From contig JAALGZ010000024.1 of assembly GCA_015227615.1 (NCBI GenBank), positions 124,001 to 188,000 of the forward strand: a stretch of DNA of 64,000 nt, written 5' to 3'. This document shows, one piece after another, positions 44,179 to 55,560 of this stretch (positions are counted from its first letter, which is position 1; every line of letters starts with the position of its first letter). The translations under genes were made by a program, and so were the position numbers. The notes beneath the pieces were generated by a model. The model was not told the origin of the DNA and ran no database searches. It was given only the letters and a program-made list of their open reading frames with translations. This DNA comes from Labyrinthula sp. Ha (lineage: Eukaryota > Sar > Bigyra > Labyrinthulida > Labyrinthulaceae).

Positions 44179-45759
44179 CTACCGCTTCTTCCTAGATTTA
44201 AGCAAATGGAGCGCAGCTGAATAGTTAGTTTGTATTGCTTGAGTTGGCCGACTTAATTCTAGCTCTGTTGCCAGAACGCCTGCTCTAGCAAGCATCTCGG
44301 AATACTCTAGCTTTAAATCTTCTGCGACAAACGATATAACATCTCCTTTATTCCCCGCGCGACCTGTCCTGCCAGATCTATGTACCAAAGACTTCAAATC
44401 CAAAGGAAGATCATAGTTAATAACTATTTCTAAACCTTCGATATCCAAACCACGACCAGTTAAATCAGTCGAAACGACTATCCATTCTCTAGCATCCTTC
44501 AAGCGAAGCAATAACTTTGACCTTTTCATAGGAGTAATATTAGAAGAGATAGAATGAATATTTTCTTTCCCGTCCTTTTCAAAATAAAGCTGAAGAAGCA
44601 TTTGAAGACGCGACGCGACTTGCACACTGTTAGCGAATATCAAAACCTTCTTTTGATTACAATGCTTTGACAAGTAATCTACTAAAAACAGCGGCCTTTC
44701 TTCTTCGTCACATATAAGAAGAAATTGTTTAATCGTGTCGGGGATAAGATACTTTTTGCGACCATCGCCTACTTCCCGAGTGCTTACATGAATTGGATTG
44801 ACTAAACGCAACTTCTTTAGCTTTTCGGGATTTCTTGTTACCGTAGCACTACAGATAATTTTTCGCAGTTGTCTTGTAAAGGAGGACCTTGATTTCCATA
44901 TTTGTTCTACAGAGGATCCAGGAGGGTAGCGAATTGTGTACTGTCTCGAATGCGTCGAAGGTTGCACTCCAAACTGATGTTTGTATATTGCGTCAAAAAT
45001 AGTATTAGTAATATCATGGTACTTATCTACGATAAGCTTATCCACTTCATCAAACACCAGCCACTCAAGATGCTCCAAGGTAAATCCAGTAAGGTCAGCT
45101 TCTCTTATATTTGAAACCAATAAGCCGGGTGTGCTAATAATTATATCAGACTTTATATAACTACCAACATTCTTTATAATGCTTACATTTAGCAGGCTAC
45201 AATTTAACTTCTCCAGGACATTGTATACTTGTATGGCTAAGTCAGATGTTGGAACAATTACAAGTCCACGAACCCTCGGAATAATTCTTGTTGACAGGGA
45301 ATTAAGCATTGGAATGAGGTAACATATTGTCTTTCCTGAGCCTGTGGGCGAAGAAATTGATACATCCTGACTTGTATTAGCAAAGACAGCCCTTAGGGCT
45401 CTGCGTTGAATTTCAAATAATGAAGCTATTCCTAACTTGTTCTGAAGATTCTTGATAATAAAATCCTTCAAATCAAACTCCTTCTGATCTTGACTCAGAT
45501 TACTAGTGATCTTTAATGTTGTATCTGGGAATATATCCTCTTTTCGTTTCTTTGTCTCATAACCAGAGAATTCTTCATGCGTCAATTGCGCAAACGCCCT
45601 TTTCAAAGTAACCCCATTATTCTCAACATTTTGTTTTAAATTCCTTTGCTCCAAAAGTTCTGCATTTTCAGCTCTTCTTCTTATCTGCGCAAAAAATTTG
45701 TTGACTGAAAACCTTTGATTTAACGGTTCTCTTCCTTCATATCTCTTAATTTGAAACAT
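44179..45759 (-). CDS. DDX51/Dbp6-like DEAD-box RNA helicase
   Basis: A 526-residue SF2 helicase when started at the Met at 45759 (MFQIKRYEGREPLNQRF). An upstream in-frame Met at 45906 would add a hydrophobic, atypical 49-residue leader and leave only 37 bp to the divergent P450 start. Motifs in order: Q motif (LFEIQRRAL), motif I SPTGSGKT (about 138), STPGLL, motif II DEVD (about 237), motif III SAT, motif V STDLTGRGLDI and motif VI HRSGRTGRAG. CSATVTRNPEKL and the long insert after motif II resemble DDX51/Dbp6, a nucleolar factor for 60S subunit assembly. Motif II is DEVD rather than DEAD. The basic C-terminus (LLKSRKKR) fits a nucleolar protein. Confidence 0.85.
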   Translation of the reverse strand: MFQIKRYEGREPLNQRFSVNKFFAQIRRRAENAELLEQRNLKQNVENNGVTLKRAFAQLTHEEFSGYETKKRKEDIFPDTTLKITSNLSQDQKEFDLKDFIIKNLQNKLGIASLFEIQRRALRAVFANTSQDVSISSPTGSGKTICYLIPMLNSLSTRIIPRVRGLVIVPTSDLAIQVYNVLEKLNCSLLNVSIIKNVGSYIKSDIIISTPGLLVSNIREADLTGFTLEHLEWLVFDEVDKLIVDKYHDITNTIFDAIYKHQFGVQPSTHSRQYTIRYPPGSSVEQIWKSRSSFTRQLRKIICSATVTRNPEKLKKLRLVNPIHVSTREVGDGRKKYLIPDTIKQFLLICDEEERPLFLVDYLSKHCNQKKVLIFANSVQVASRLQMLLQLYFEKDGKENIHSISSNITPMKRSKLLLRLKDAREWIVVSTDLTGRGLDIEGLEIVINYDLPLDLKSLVHRSGRTGRAGNKGDVISFVAEDLKLEYSEMLARAGVLATELELSRPTQAIQTNYSAALHLLKSRKKR

Positions 45760-45943
45760 GCTTTCTAATTGCCCAAAATATATTTTGGATAGTGGGGACC
45801 AAAATCTCTTTCCTACCTTAAAGAAACCAAAGTAAAAAGATAAGTAAGAAAGAAAAGATCGCAAAGATTTTCGAGAAAAACTTAATTCTAGTTTGAATAT
45901 ACTCACCCTGAAAGTTGAAATAAAGTTAAAATTTCTATAATCA
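45760..45943. promoter_or_regulatory. bidirectional promoter region, helicase / P450
   Basis: 184 bp separate the preferred helicase start from the P450 start, with the two genes diverging. No AACCGTT motif is present, unlike most single promoters in the window. Shared control is inferred from spacing only. Confidence 0.45.
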
Positions 45944-47653
45944 ATGAGTTCTGATAAGAAGGAAAGAGTTTATCGACTGCAGAAGGTTAAGTCACATCTG
46001 GGAGCAAATCCTTTGAGCAGTAGTAGCGCACACACAACTAGCAACGAGGTTGGGGATGTAAAGATCATTGACATGCTAGAAAAGAGAGTATACTCTGCAG
46101 ATAGATTAGCACTAAGAAAGAAGTTTCCTTACCCAGTGTACACGGAGGATGAAGACATTACGATTCTCTCGGACTTCTCTGAATTTGGTCAATTTGGAGA
46201 TCTGCACACGGAAATTCTTCGCCTTTCACGCCTCTTTTCCTCTCGATCAATAGAGTCAAAGAAGTCTGGGGACTCCTCCGGAGCTAATTTTATAGTTCCC
46301 TTTGTGTTTAGTCCACGTGGCAAAGCCGGATATGTTGATTACTTGTTTGTAATTGGGGATCCAGAAGATATGAGAAGAGTTGCACGAAATCATGTTAAAA
46401 AATCTCCTTTGTACGATGGATTTGCGATTGGAAATGGGGTCTTGTCAACCAAGGATAACGAACTGTGGAAAGAGCAAAGACGACATTTGGTTGACACGTT
46501 TCTTCCTCATAAAATGCTGTCTACAATTTTTCCAATTAGTAGAAATCGAGCTAAGTTTGCTGTTGAAGAGCGACTTCCAACTCTTTTAAAAAATGAGAGG
46601 ACTGATTTAAATGAATTCTTTTTATATGAAGCAATGGCTCAGCTTCAATTGGCCCTTCTGGGTGAAGATAGGGAAACGATGGACAAGACAAACAAGCCGC
46701 TACGAGATGCGTTTAAGATTCCATTAGGGAATGATCTCGAATCTCTAGAGAAAAGAAGAAACTGTCCAGCTTCAATTCCTCTTCCGGAACGAAAAATTAG
46801 CGACATGATGCAGCGAAACTCAAAGGTGACTGCTGCTAGAAGGTTGATTCACAGCTATTCAAATGCAGTTTTGGAACGGGGAGAAAAGAAGGAACATCCA
46901 GGACCACTGACAAAGAATGTAATGGAACTTTGTCCATTTGGAAAACAAATGCCAAAGGTGAAGAGGGATACAACTAGTACGTTTTTGTTTGCGGGACATG
47001 ATACTACTGCTAATTTGATGACACATTTTGTTTATGCAATGTGCATGTTCCCAGAATGGCAGAAAAAAGTTCATGCAGAAGTTGATCTGCTTTTTGAAAA
47101 GTTGAAGCGAGAAGAAAGGGATTTAGAGTACGGGGATTTGAAGGACCTGCAGGTAATGAAACGATGCATTAACGAAACACTCAGAGTTTGGCCTAGTGTA
47201 CCAAATGGGACATTTAGAGAGTTGGAGCGTGACGAAGAACTTTCTGTTGTCAACCAGGAAACTGGGGAAGTTGAAAAAGTACGGGTTCCAGCAAGTGCCC
47301 AGGTTATGCTTTCCCCTTACTTGTTGCATCATAATGAAAAACTTTGGGGAAAAGATGTGGACCGGTTTGATCCTGATCGGAAATGGACTACTGAGGAAGA
47401 TTGGGGTGGTCAGGGTTTCTTGGGGATTAACCCTGAGAGTTATAGATATAGCCCATTCACATTTTCACCTAGAGATTGTATTGGGCGAAATTTTGCACAG
47501 ATGGAAGCAAGGGTAATTCTAGCGCATTTAATGAATAGATACACTGTGGATTTATCTGACAAAGTTAAGAATACTCCATTCGAAGATATTAGTAAGAATT
47601 ATGGGACTCTTGGACCACTATATGGGTTGGAGGTGATTTGCAAGAGGAGATAA
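45944..47653 (+). CDS. cytochrome P450 monooxygenase, family unassigned
   Basis: A 569-residue P450. The I-helix oxygen motif FAGHDTTANL (about 347-356), K-helix ExxR (ETLRVWP, about 411), the meander DRFDPDRKW and the heme loop FTFSPRDCIGRNFA with Cys512 are all present. In the heme loop the usual Gly of FxxGxRxCxG is Ser. Overall it is closer to CYP4/CYP97-type eukaryotic P450s (a fatty-acid or carotenoid hydroxylase is possible) than to sterol CYP51. The N-terminus is hydrophilic (MSSDKKERVYRLQKVK) with no membrane anchor or clear presequence, so either it is soluble or it associates with membranes peripherally. Substrate unknown. Confidence 0.9.
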   Translation: MSSDKKERVYRLQKVKSHLGANPLSSSSAHTTSNEVGDVKIIDMLEKRVYSADRLALRKKFPYPVYTEDEDITILSDFSEFGQFGDLHTEILRLSRLFSSRSIESKKSGDSSGANFIVPFVFSPRGKAGYVDYLFVIGDPEDMRRVARNHVKKSPLYDGFAIGNGVLSTKDNELWKEQRRHLVDTFLPHKMLSTIFPISRNRAKFAVEERLPTLLKNERTDLNEFFLYEAMAQLQLALLGEDRETMDKTNKPLRDAFKIPLGNDLESLEKRRNCPASIPLPERKISDMMQRNSKVTAARRLIHSYSNAVLERGEKKEHPGPLTKNVMELCPFGKQMPKVKRDTTSTFLFAGHDTTANLMTHFVYAMCMFPEWQKKVHAEVDLLFEKLKREERDLEYGDLKDLQVMKRCINETLRVWPSVPNGTFRELERDEELSVVNQETGEVEKVRVPASAQVMLSPYLLHHNEKLWGKDVDRFDPDRKWTTEEDWGGQGFLGINPESYRYSPFTFSPRDCIGRNFAQMEARVILAHLMNRYTVDLSDKVKNTPFEDISKNYGTLGPLYGLEVICKRR

Positions 47654-49154
47654 TTGTCTATACTTGTTTTATTTTGGTTACGAAATATACTGGTTATGAT
47701 TCTTTATCGAATATTTATAAGTATAACTATTTTAGGGTTTTATACCCTCTGTATACCCATTTCGTACTGTTTGAAGTCAATTTCATTTTTGAACATTTGG
47801 TGTAAAAGGATTTCTGACGGATTTTTTTTGCCATTTAATTTGATTATGTTTTTCCTTTTCTACCCATTGTAGAAAACAAGTTCAGTTATTCTAATCAGCT
47901 CTATTACCACCAAAAAAAAAGCACAATTTCAAGATCAAAAGGCGTCTACATCTACCACAACCGCAAAATAAAGTGGATTTTGAGTAAAGAAGTGCATTGA
48001 CATGTGATATTTTAATCAAAAAGGGTTGAAGAAGATGATAAGAATCAGAGGAGCTTCTTCTCTACATACAGATCCTAGGTATGGTACCATGGCTATGATT
48101 GGTAAACATCAAAGTTATTATTATCCCCGAAATAGATACTGATATTCAAACTGGACTCCCGAATAAGAGGCAGCCTTCTAAGAAGATAGAAGGCAATATT
48201 ATTTAACTACGTTAGACCAGTTGAGGCTTTGGTTTCTGGTGAGTGTTTTATTAAGGAAATAATCCTCAGGCAGGAGTACGGCTAACTCTCATATTAATTT
48301 TGACTCGCATGACGGAAAGGAATGAAGCGGCGGAACATGTTGATAAAGTAGATAATCGTAATACGATAAGGTGGATGAATTAGTCTTAAGCATTTATAAC
48401 ATCGTTTGAGTTGATATACTGGAGTCTATGGTTCGAAAAACTTTTTGTGCCATACTGGGGCTTCTGCTGTTCCTTGAGTGAGAAGGTGAGATAATTCAGC
48501 AAGGTGAAGAATTCAAACTCTTTATAAACTTAAGAATAAAATACCCATAAGTCAAACTAAAAAAAAGAAAACCAATAATTCCATGAGAGTTATAATCTAA
48601 TTCTAAGCTTGATGCGCTTTTCAATGACAAGGTTCATAATGAAAATAAATTCAACATGAATTAATGTTTACCTTGAAACAAATCTACCATCCGAAGAGGA
48701 AGTCCGAGTAAAGTGCTAAAACAACAATGAATCCATAATTGTTAGTGGAAAAAAATGCTGTCTACACTCATTTAAAGATCTCTGTAAATTAAAATATATA
48801 ACCATCCAGACATAGTTGTGAAAAGCACAAAGATTTTTTTAAGTTCTTGGGAAGTAGGAGACCTGTTTGATTTTGTGATACTTTAAGCAAGCATTGCTTA
48901 GATATATCTATCATGTTAGTTGTTTCTGGCACCTTCATAGTTAATTTAGTGGTTGATGCTTAATTAATTGCAAAAATAAAATCAGCACGATATGAATCAA
49001 ACTTCTAAAGTTCTTACTGATAACCAGAATCTAAATTAGAACACTCTTATAATGACAATTTAGAGCACAACGGAGTTATGGAAAGCAGTGAGAGCATTGT
49101 AGAGCATTACAGGTTTTGGCGAGGGTTACGGAGTACTAGTTATAGGATTTAATA

Positions 49155-49290
49155 AGTTTTCTCAATAATTAGTTGATGGTCGTTGTTATTTAGATTATAA
49201 GCAAAAGAGTTGGAGTTTAAATTTGTATGAAATCATTCTGATTTAAATCTTATTATCAATCAATTATAGTTGGACTGACCTAGATGGTCT
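49155..49290 (+). repeat. dispersed repeat family, left half
   Basis: AGTTGATGGTCGTTGTTATT, GAGTTGGAGTTTAAATT, AAATCATTCTGATTTAAATC and TTATTATCAATCAATTAT align in order to the left half of the 42375 copy. Confidence 0.45.
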
Positions 49291-50114
49291 AGGCTCAAAT
49301 GGGAAAAACGATTATATTTCATTAATACACAATATGAAACCTTTTAGAATGAGCCGTGAGGGCAAATAGTATCATACTCCCAGGATGTTTCCAGTGTCTT
49401 AGCAGTTTTACCTCCATGGTCGGGTAATGTATTACTCAGATGGACATAAATTTTAGTGATATCCGGATATCGGGCTATTTTGCTTCTGCGGGTATTACAT
49501 TTCTCAGTTATTTCTGAAGAACGCACGTACGTGTAGAACTAGGTGTTGCCCAATCAAATTTGTTACAAGAGCACTAAGATTTATGTTGCAGAATATCACA
49601 CGTCGAAAGTCAGTATCAGTAACATATTCAGTATTGAACTAACAAGTTTACATCCAAAATGAATCTAAGTAATTGTTTAGATTAAATTCATGCCAATCAT
49701 GAATTACTGATAGAGTGGATACTGTATGTATATTTTTTTGATGAACCGTGTCCCTCACCAAAATTAACGCACCCCCAGAAATCACCAACCCCAACCAAGA
49801 CATAAGTTCAAGACAACAAGTGACTAACATTACGTTACCCGACAGGTGATTTACAACTAGATGCGAGTTGTTTGTATATTTAAATATCACCGTTAACGCG
49901 TTACCTATGGCTGAAGATTCGTTATTTGAATAAGAAATCCTAAATTTTTCCTGCACAGTCTGATATAGTAGTTTTTTCTCTATATATCCAGGCTATATTT
50001 GTTTTGCACGAAAATAGTGATTAGTTTCTGTTCATATGAACATTATACTTAGATTCTCTACGGTGGAAAAACAAAATTTTAATTATTTCACCCAGGGTGC
50101 CATGGCTGAACCAT

Positions 50115-50240
50115 TTGATGATAATCAGTTGATCATCAATAATCAATCAAAATGACTTCGTCGATCTTAATGATTGTCAAGGAGAATATATGAGCAATAA
50201 ATTAATAAATATTAATTATCAATAGACTAAATCTGACGAT
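50115..50240 (+). repeat. dispersed repeat family, right half
   Basis: GATAATCAGTTGATCATCAA, TAATCAATCAAAATGACTTC, AAGGAGAATATATG and ATTAATTATCAATAGAC align to the right half of the 42375 copy. Together with 49155-49290 it may be one element with about 830 bp of internal sequence. Confidence 0.5.
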
Positions 50241-51941
50241 CAAGAATAACCCATAGCTGGAACTAAAGCGACCGTCTCTTAACTTTCTGTGTGGCTGCTA
50301 AGAGCTTCAGAATAGTAAGTTCCTGTGCCGCTATAACCGGATTGGTTGGAACTCAATATGCTAGGTACAAAGTTTACATAGTATGTTAAGAAACTAAACC
50401 AACCCTAGTTTTCGCATTAAAAGTAAGAACACAATAAAATAAGAATTTCTCTTGGAGGATAAATGATCTACCAGCATCAGTATGGGTAATATGAGCCAGT
50501 TGCCAGAGTTGTTTTTCAGTAAATATTAGCTTAAAATCTATTGAAATAATTTACCCATCACATCTAAACGATACTTAAGTTTTCTTCTGTATTCTGCAGA
50601 TTATTAGTAACACCTCTACAGTTAGAGGGGGTCATGATAGAAAAATTTCACAATAAAGAGTTTTAACAAACGTTGAATGAGTAATTGGAAGTTTTACGTT
50701 TTCATCGCATCACCCATGTTATTTCATGTACATTCTTCCAGGCATTGCACTTTCCCAAGGATCAATGTAGCAGTTTGACCATGCAATATTCTTTTAACTT
50801 GTAACTAGAATGTAAAAGAGACATGTTGCTATGGGGGCACGATGAGGCCCTGTTCTTTTCCTGTACCACGAGGTAAATTTGCCGTGTTCAAGGTATTCCA
50901 TGCAAATAGCTCAATCAAATGGCATTTGTTCGATTATGTTCAGATTATTTATCCAATTGTTCTACTAACAATGTCTAATAAAATATTCACTAGAATAAAA
51001 TCGAAGGGATTTGTCATGTTGCCAATACTATTATAGTATTCTGAGCTTGCTACGGAGCTAAATTTGTTCCTCGGTTTATCGGTAATGGATCTCCTGTGTG
51101 AAAAATTCGTTAAACACTGACTTAACTGGTATCAAATTTGCGCTTAGTTTCATGTTAGCTAAAATGTACAATTCTCATGAAAAACACGGAATTATCTACT
51201 TAGTTCGCTCAAGTCTAATGGTATTTGTCTTTTTGAAAGATAAATTTCATACAGTATCAGTCAAGACTCAATCATTTTCAAACTGATGCATCAAATGCAG
51301 CTACCGCTCAGAATTCAAATTGAAAACACCAATTATAATCAACGTAAACAATATCCTTTATTGCAAAGATAGAAAGTAAGCAACCAACGAAAATGGAGGT
51401 AAAAAGTTTTATCAAAGAGTACGAATGATGAAAATATAATATATATTTGCTTGAAACCATAGTCTCATTCGTAATATGATTCAAGATGAAGACAGTAAGA
51501 GTAGTTTCACGTCGTGTGATATATAACTATTTTATCATATAGAGTCATATGTAGCAAATAATCAATTGTGCACCGAGTAAAAGAGTATGCTAAGCACTAC
51601 TTTGGTTGCAGAATCCTTCAGCCAACAAACTTAAGTTATTATGTGATCAGGGACAAAGTATGAACTTCAATATTTTATTATTCAAGTTACTATACATATT
51701 TCTAACTGCTAATTAAAGAAAAGGATTTAGAACTCTATCGGTGATTATTCTCGTAAGGCTCGAGCGTATAGTTGAAACCAAAGTGATTTCTCTTTTGCAG
51801 AATCTCGGTAACAGAGGATATGTATAACTAGGTATGAAGTTTTTTAATTTTATGTTAGATGGATGATAAAATAACAATCCTTATTCAATTAAAACTGTAT
51901 ACATCTTCATAAATCTCATGATTTACTATGATTGACAGAGA

Positions 51942-52339
51942 TTGTGGTACTTGCCAAATAGGTAGTATTTCCCCGAGATGCTATGATATTCCATTGCCCA
52001 AGATTTCTATTTCACGCACTGGCTATAGCTCGGTGCCAACTTTTTTTCCTTGCTGAGGGTTTGAACATTTTCCTCGATAAGTTCGAGGATATTTATAGGA
52101 ATATTATGCAGCTCAGAGTCCATGTTTCCAGGTTCTCTGTTTTTCCAGTATATCAGATAGTTTGTTGCGCATCCTCCTGATGTCTATGACGTGCCTCAGC
52201 TCTAGAGGTTGCACAGTAGCGTAGAAAGCGCCAACATTATCGCGACCGTTTTCTTGATTTTCCTGTCCAAAATAGCCGATTTGAGTAGGTAGTTGAATTG
52301 GTTCTATTCTCCTTTAGGGCCCGTTATTTTCACCATGAC
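51942..52339. repeat. direct duplication, copy 1 of 2
   Basis: 398 bp matching 52787-53185 at roughly 90% by eye, both running from TTGTGGTACTTG to TTTTCACCATGAC. On the minus strand both copies retain a coding-like peptide (IGYF-QENQENGRDNVG; LRHVIDIRRM-NKLSDILEKQRTW). Confidence 0.75.
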
Positions 52340-52786
52340 AATTCTAAGTATATATTGATTTTGGCTATACCCTTGAGCGGTCTAGCAAGTATCATCTAAT
52401 TTATTATTGTCATCAAAGTCCAAGGATACTGCTTTCCAGCTTTATGACGCGTGTTTGTGTCTTGAATCGTAGTCTGACTGTTTTCCTCTTACTAAGTTTG
52501 GGATTTTTCTTCTCGTTCAAGCTGTCACGCACTCTATTACGGCATGGACAGACTCTGTATATTGTCGCTGCTATTGGGGGATAAGAGGAAGTATGCCAGA
52601 GTTACTTTTCTCAGAAAATGGTCAGAAAGTGAGGAGGCTTGAATATAAGTAGTGCTTTGAGTGGATGGATGGTAGGTTGATAGTGATGTTTCCCTAGCTC
52701 TGTTCGGAGTGTTGTGGTGATGTAGGTGGATAGTCGGATGGTATGAGTTTGTTATGTTATTATGGGTAATCCATGGCTTTATCTTG

Positions 52787-53185
52787 TTGTGGTACTTGTC
52801 ACATAGGTAGTATTTCCCTGAGATGCTATGATATTTCATTGCCCAAGATTTCTGTTTCACACACTGGCTATAGCTTGGTGTCAAACTTTCCTTGCTTGCT
52901 GAGGGTTTGAATACTTTCTTCGATAAGTTCGAGGATATTTATAGGAATATCATGCAGCTCAGAGTCCATGTTTCCAGGTTCTCTGTTTTTCCAATATATC
53001 AGATAGTTTGTTGCACATCCTCCTGATGTCTATGACGTGCCTCAGTTCTAGAGATTGTACAGTAGTGGAGAAAGTACCGACATTATCGCGACCGTTTTCT
53101 TGATTTTCCTGTTCAAAATAGCCGATTTGAGTAGGTAGTTGAATTGGTTCCATTCTCTTTTAGGGCCCGTTATTTTCACCATGAC
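52787..53185. repeat. direct duplication, copy 2 of 2
   Basis: Partner of 51942-52339, offset about 845 bp. The minus-strand frame is open over 52959-53153 (64 codons), then needs a frameshift to continue as MDSELHDIPINILELIEES before in-frame stops. It is probably part of a decayed mobile-element gene. Confidence 0.75.
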
Positions 53186-53449
53186 TGCTGCTTCATAGAA
53201 TCCCTAAGTAATGAGAACTACGCCTTGTTATCTCAACTTGATGGCTTCCTATATTGTTCTTTCTTTTTTTCTTTATATCTGGGACTTTGTTTCTCTGCAA
53301 GATTGGTCATTATGTCTTATAGATGAGAAACTACAAGGGTTCTTGTTGTTTGTAGGCAATGTGATCTATTATAGTATTCATAAAGCAGGTAGGGGTTTCA
53401 GGACCTTGTGAATTGAAAGAACTGATGAAATCATTGTTAATAAAACTTA

Positions 53450-55560
53450 CCTACATATTTATTTATCAGAGTAACAGGATCATTTTCCTGAAGTTTACGT
53501 ACTTTATCTATTAACATCACTCTTCTTTTGCTGATGTTTATCCCGTGTGCATCATGGTAGTGCAGTTTTTATTTGTTGGATCAGATCCAATACCTGAAGT
53601 TATCGTTCACAAAGGTAACTACATATTCGGGGAATGACATGAATTGCACTTGGTTAGTCCATATCTTCACTTTTTATGCTTATTGTTTCTAAGGCGCTGT
53701 ATGGTGAAGTTTAAAGCTACAATAAACAGGCTTGGTAATAAGCTTTTATTCTATAACACCTCTTTTAGAATTATTTTGATTTGTATTTTTTTCACTTCTA
53801 ACTATTTTCAATTTCTCTAGGGTGTAAAGGTGTATAATCTTTTTTATTATTGCTTTAGGAACCCCAAGTTCTCTGAACTAAAGGCAGATAAAGCCGTGCA
53901 AATTTGATTGGAACGCTTTGTGAAATAAGAAAAGGTAGCTTAAGTCCAAGCTTTTGTGTAGTATTATTAGTAATTGTTTGCTTCAGTATTTTGATCTTGT
54001 GAGTCTTGGCACGATATATACAAAAGCGAGTCTTATACAAATGTATTCCTTCTACTATGTTTTCTAGCCAGATATTGATAATCTTTGTTAGGACCTTGAA
54101 ACATTTCAAAAGGTCGTTTTGGGTCTGTAGGAAGGAGATTTAGCTTTTATTCTTCTCCCTTGCAAAAGAATATTGGCTTTCCCTGACAGAAAACCATTTC
54201 TTAATTTTTGTTGAACCTGTTTTCGCTGAAGAATTTTTGGAAAATTCTTACTAGATGTTTTTAGAATAGGCTAGAGTACTTCAAACCTTCGTTTAGCACA
54301 CCACTACAAGCAAAGTTGCTTTTGGTTACTTTCGGGGTGTTCATGATATCATTTTCCATTGGAGTATCCCAGAAAAATGTTTCGCCAGTTTGGTAGTCTA
54401 AGTTGAGTAGTCTATGGTAATGTTCTATTTCCTCTGCAGTCATGTTAACAGGTTATTGATTTGATTACTCTTGGGTCTTGTGGCTATGTCTCCGCGATGT
54501 TTTCAGTATCTTTTCATTGATACGGTATTACCTTTTCGTTCTAAGTCATTCTTCCGGATTTACTTCTTTTCTGGAACTTTTTTATTATTCTGTAGGTTTG
54601 ACAGGAGTTAATGGTGTTAAAGTTATTCTCTGCAACTTTTCTGATCTCGGCAAGGTATGTGTTGCGGTCAGCAATTGCAGTATTCCTGACTTCTCTAGAC
54701 ACCCTTGTTCTTTCTCTTGCTAAAGCTGAGTTTCATCTTTCATGTTTTACCTTGGTGAATTCAGCAGTGCTAGGAGAAGCCTTTCAATGAAAAACTTTGC
54801 ATTTCTTTGAGGGTGCCAACTTTTTTATTCTCCCTGTTGCCTTTGTGATGTGGATATAATCCACCACTTCGGACTCAAGTTTCTTATTTTGCAATTTTCG
54901 CTTGAGTGTTTAATTGAACAGTTTGACATTTGTTTCTAAATATGTTAATACATCTTTTTCGGTGCTATCTTCAGGTTTCACGTTGTGGGGTGTAAGGTTG
55001 AGGGCTATTTTCATGCCCATGTGGTCTTTTCATTTGTCCTTCCAGATGCCTTTTCTCATTTTTCTGTTTATTCTGAAGGATGTGACTGGTGTACTTTTAT
55101 TGGAAAAAAAGAAGCCTATGTCTGAGATTTTTGCATGACTGTTCTACGCCATAAAGGTAGTATGGCTTATGGATTTTTTTTTCCTATCTTGTAGCTCTTG
55201 TTTATGATACCCCCCTCATTGTGTTATAGGAATTGTTCAGGATCTTTCCATGTTACCTTGACCTCTGTAATCTTGTCTATACCATTAACTAATAATCTTC
55301 TCATGTTTACCTTCTCTAGGATCTTTCTCTGTAGCGTCTGAACGAATTGTTGATATTCTTGGGCTGGGGGTATACTGTGGGTGCCATAGATGCTTATTTG
55401 TAGCAGTGTTCTATTTTTTTACCTGATCTTAGTACCTATCATGTTTTCACTCTTTGTGAAGGTATCAGTTGCCTCCTGAGGGAATCTCTAACACACAAAG
55501 ATTGATCCGCGAATGGAGATGGAGTTCGCTTCTAAAACAAACCATCTTCCTTTACCGTTT
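53450..55560 (-). mobile_element. decayed non-LTR retrotransposon (LINE) ORF2 relic
   Basis: Reading the minus strand from 55560 downward, broken frames follow ORF2 order. An endonuclease-like part (ISIYGTHSIPPAQEYQQFV, about 55330-55400) comes first, then a linker with TYRIIKKFQKRSKSGRM (about 54560). Reverse-transcriptase finger remnants follow (CFKVLTKIINIW...RAKTHK, about 53970-54107), then PSLFIVALNFTIQRLRNN (about 53680-53745), which matches the SPxLFxLALE block. A mutated catalytic box, VVTFVNDNF in place of the YADD-type motif, lies at about 53595-53630. The last piece is HGINISKRRVML (about 53520-53560), matching SGLxIN-xKS. Many stops and frameshifts make it dead. Confidence 0.6.

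Noticed and set aside
45760-45906. Upstream Met of the helicase adding 49 residues
   Set aside because: The leader is aromatic/Ser-rich and unlike helicase N-termini, and would leave only 37 bp to the divergent P450 start.
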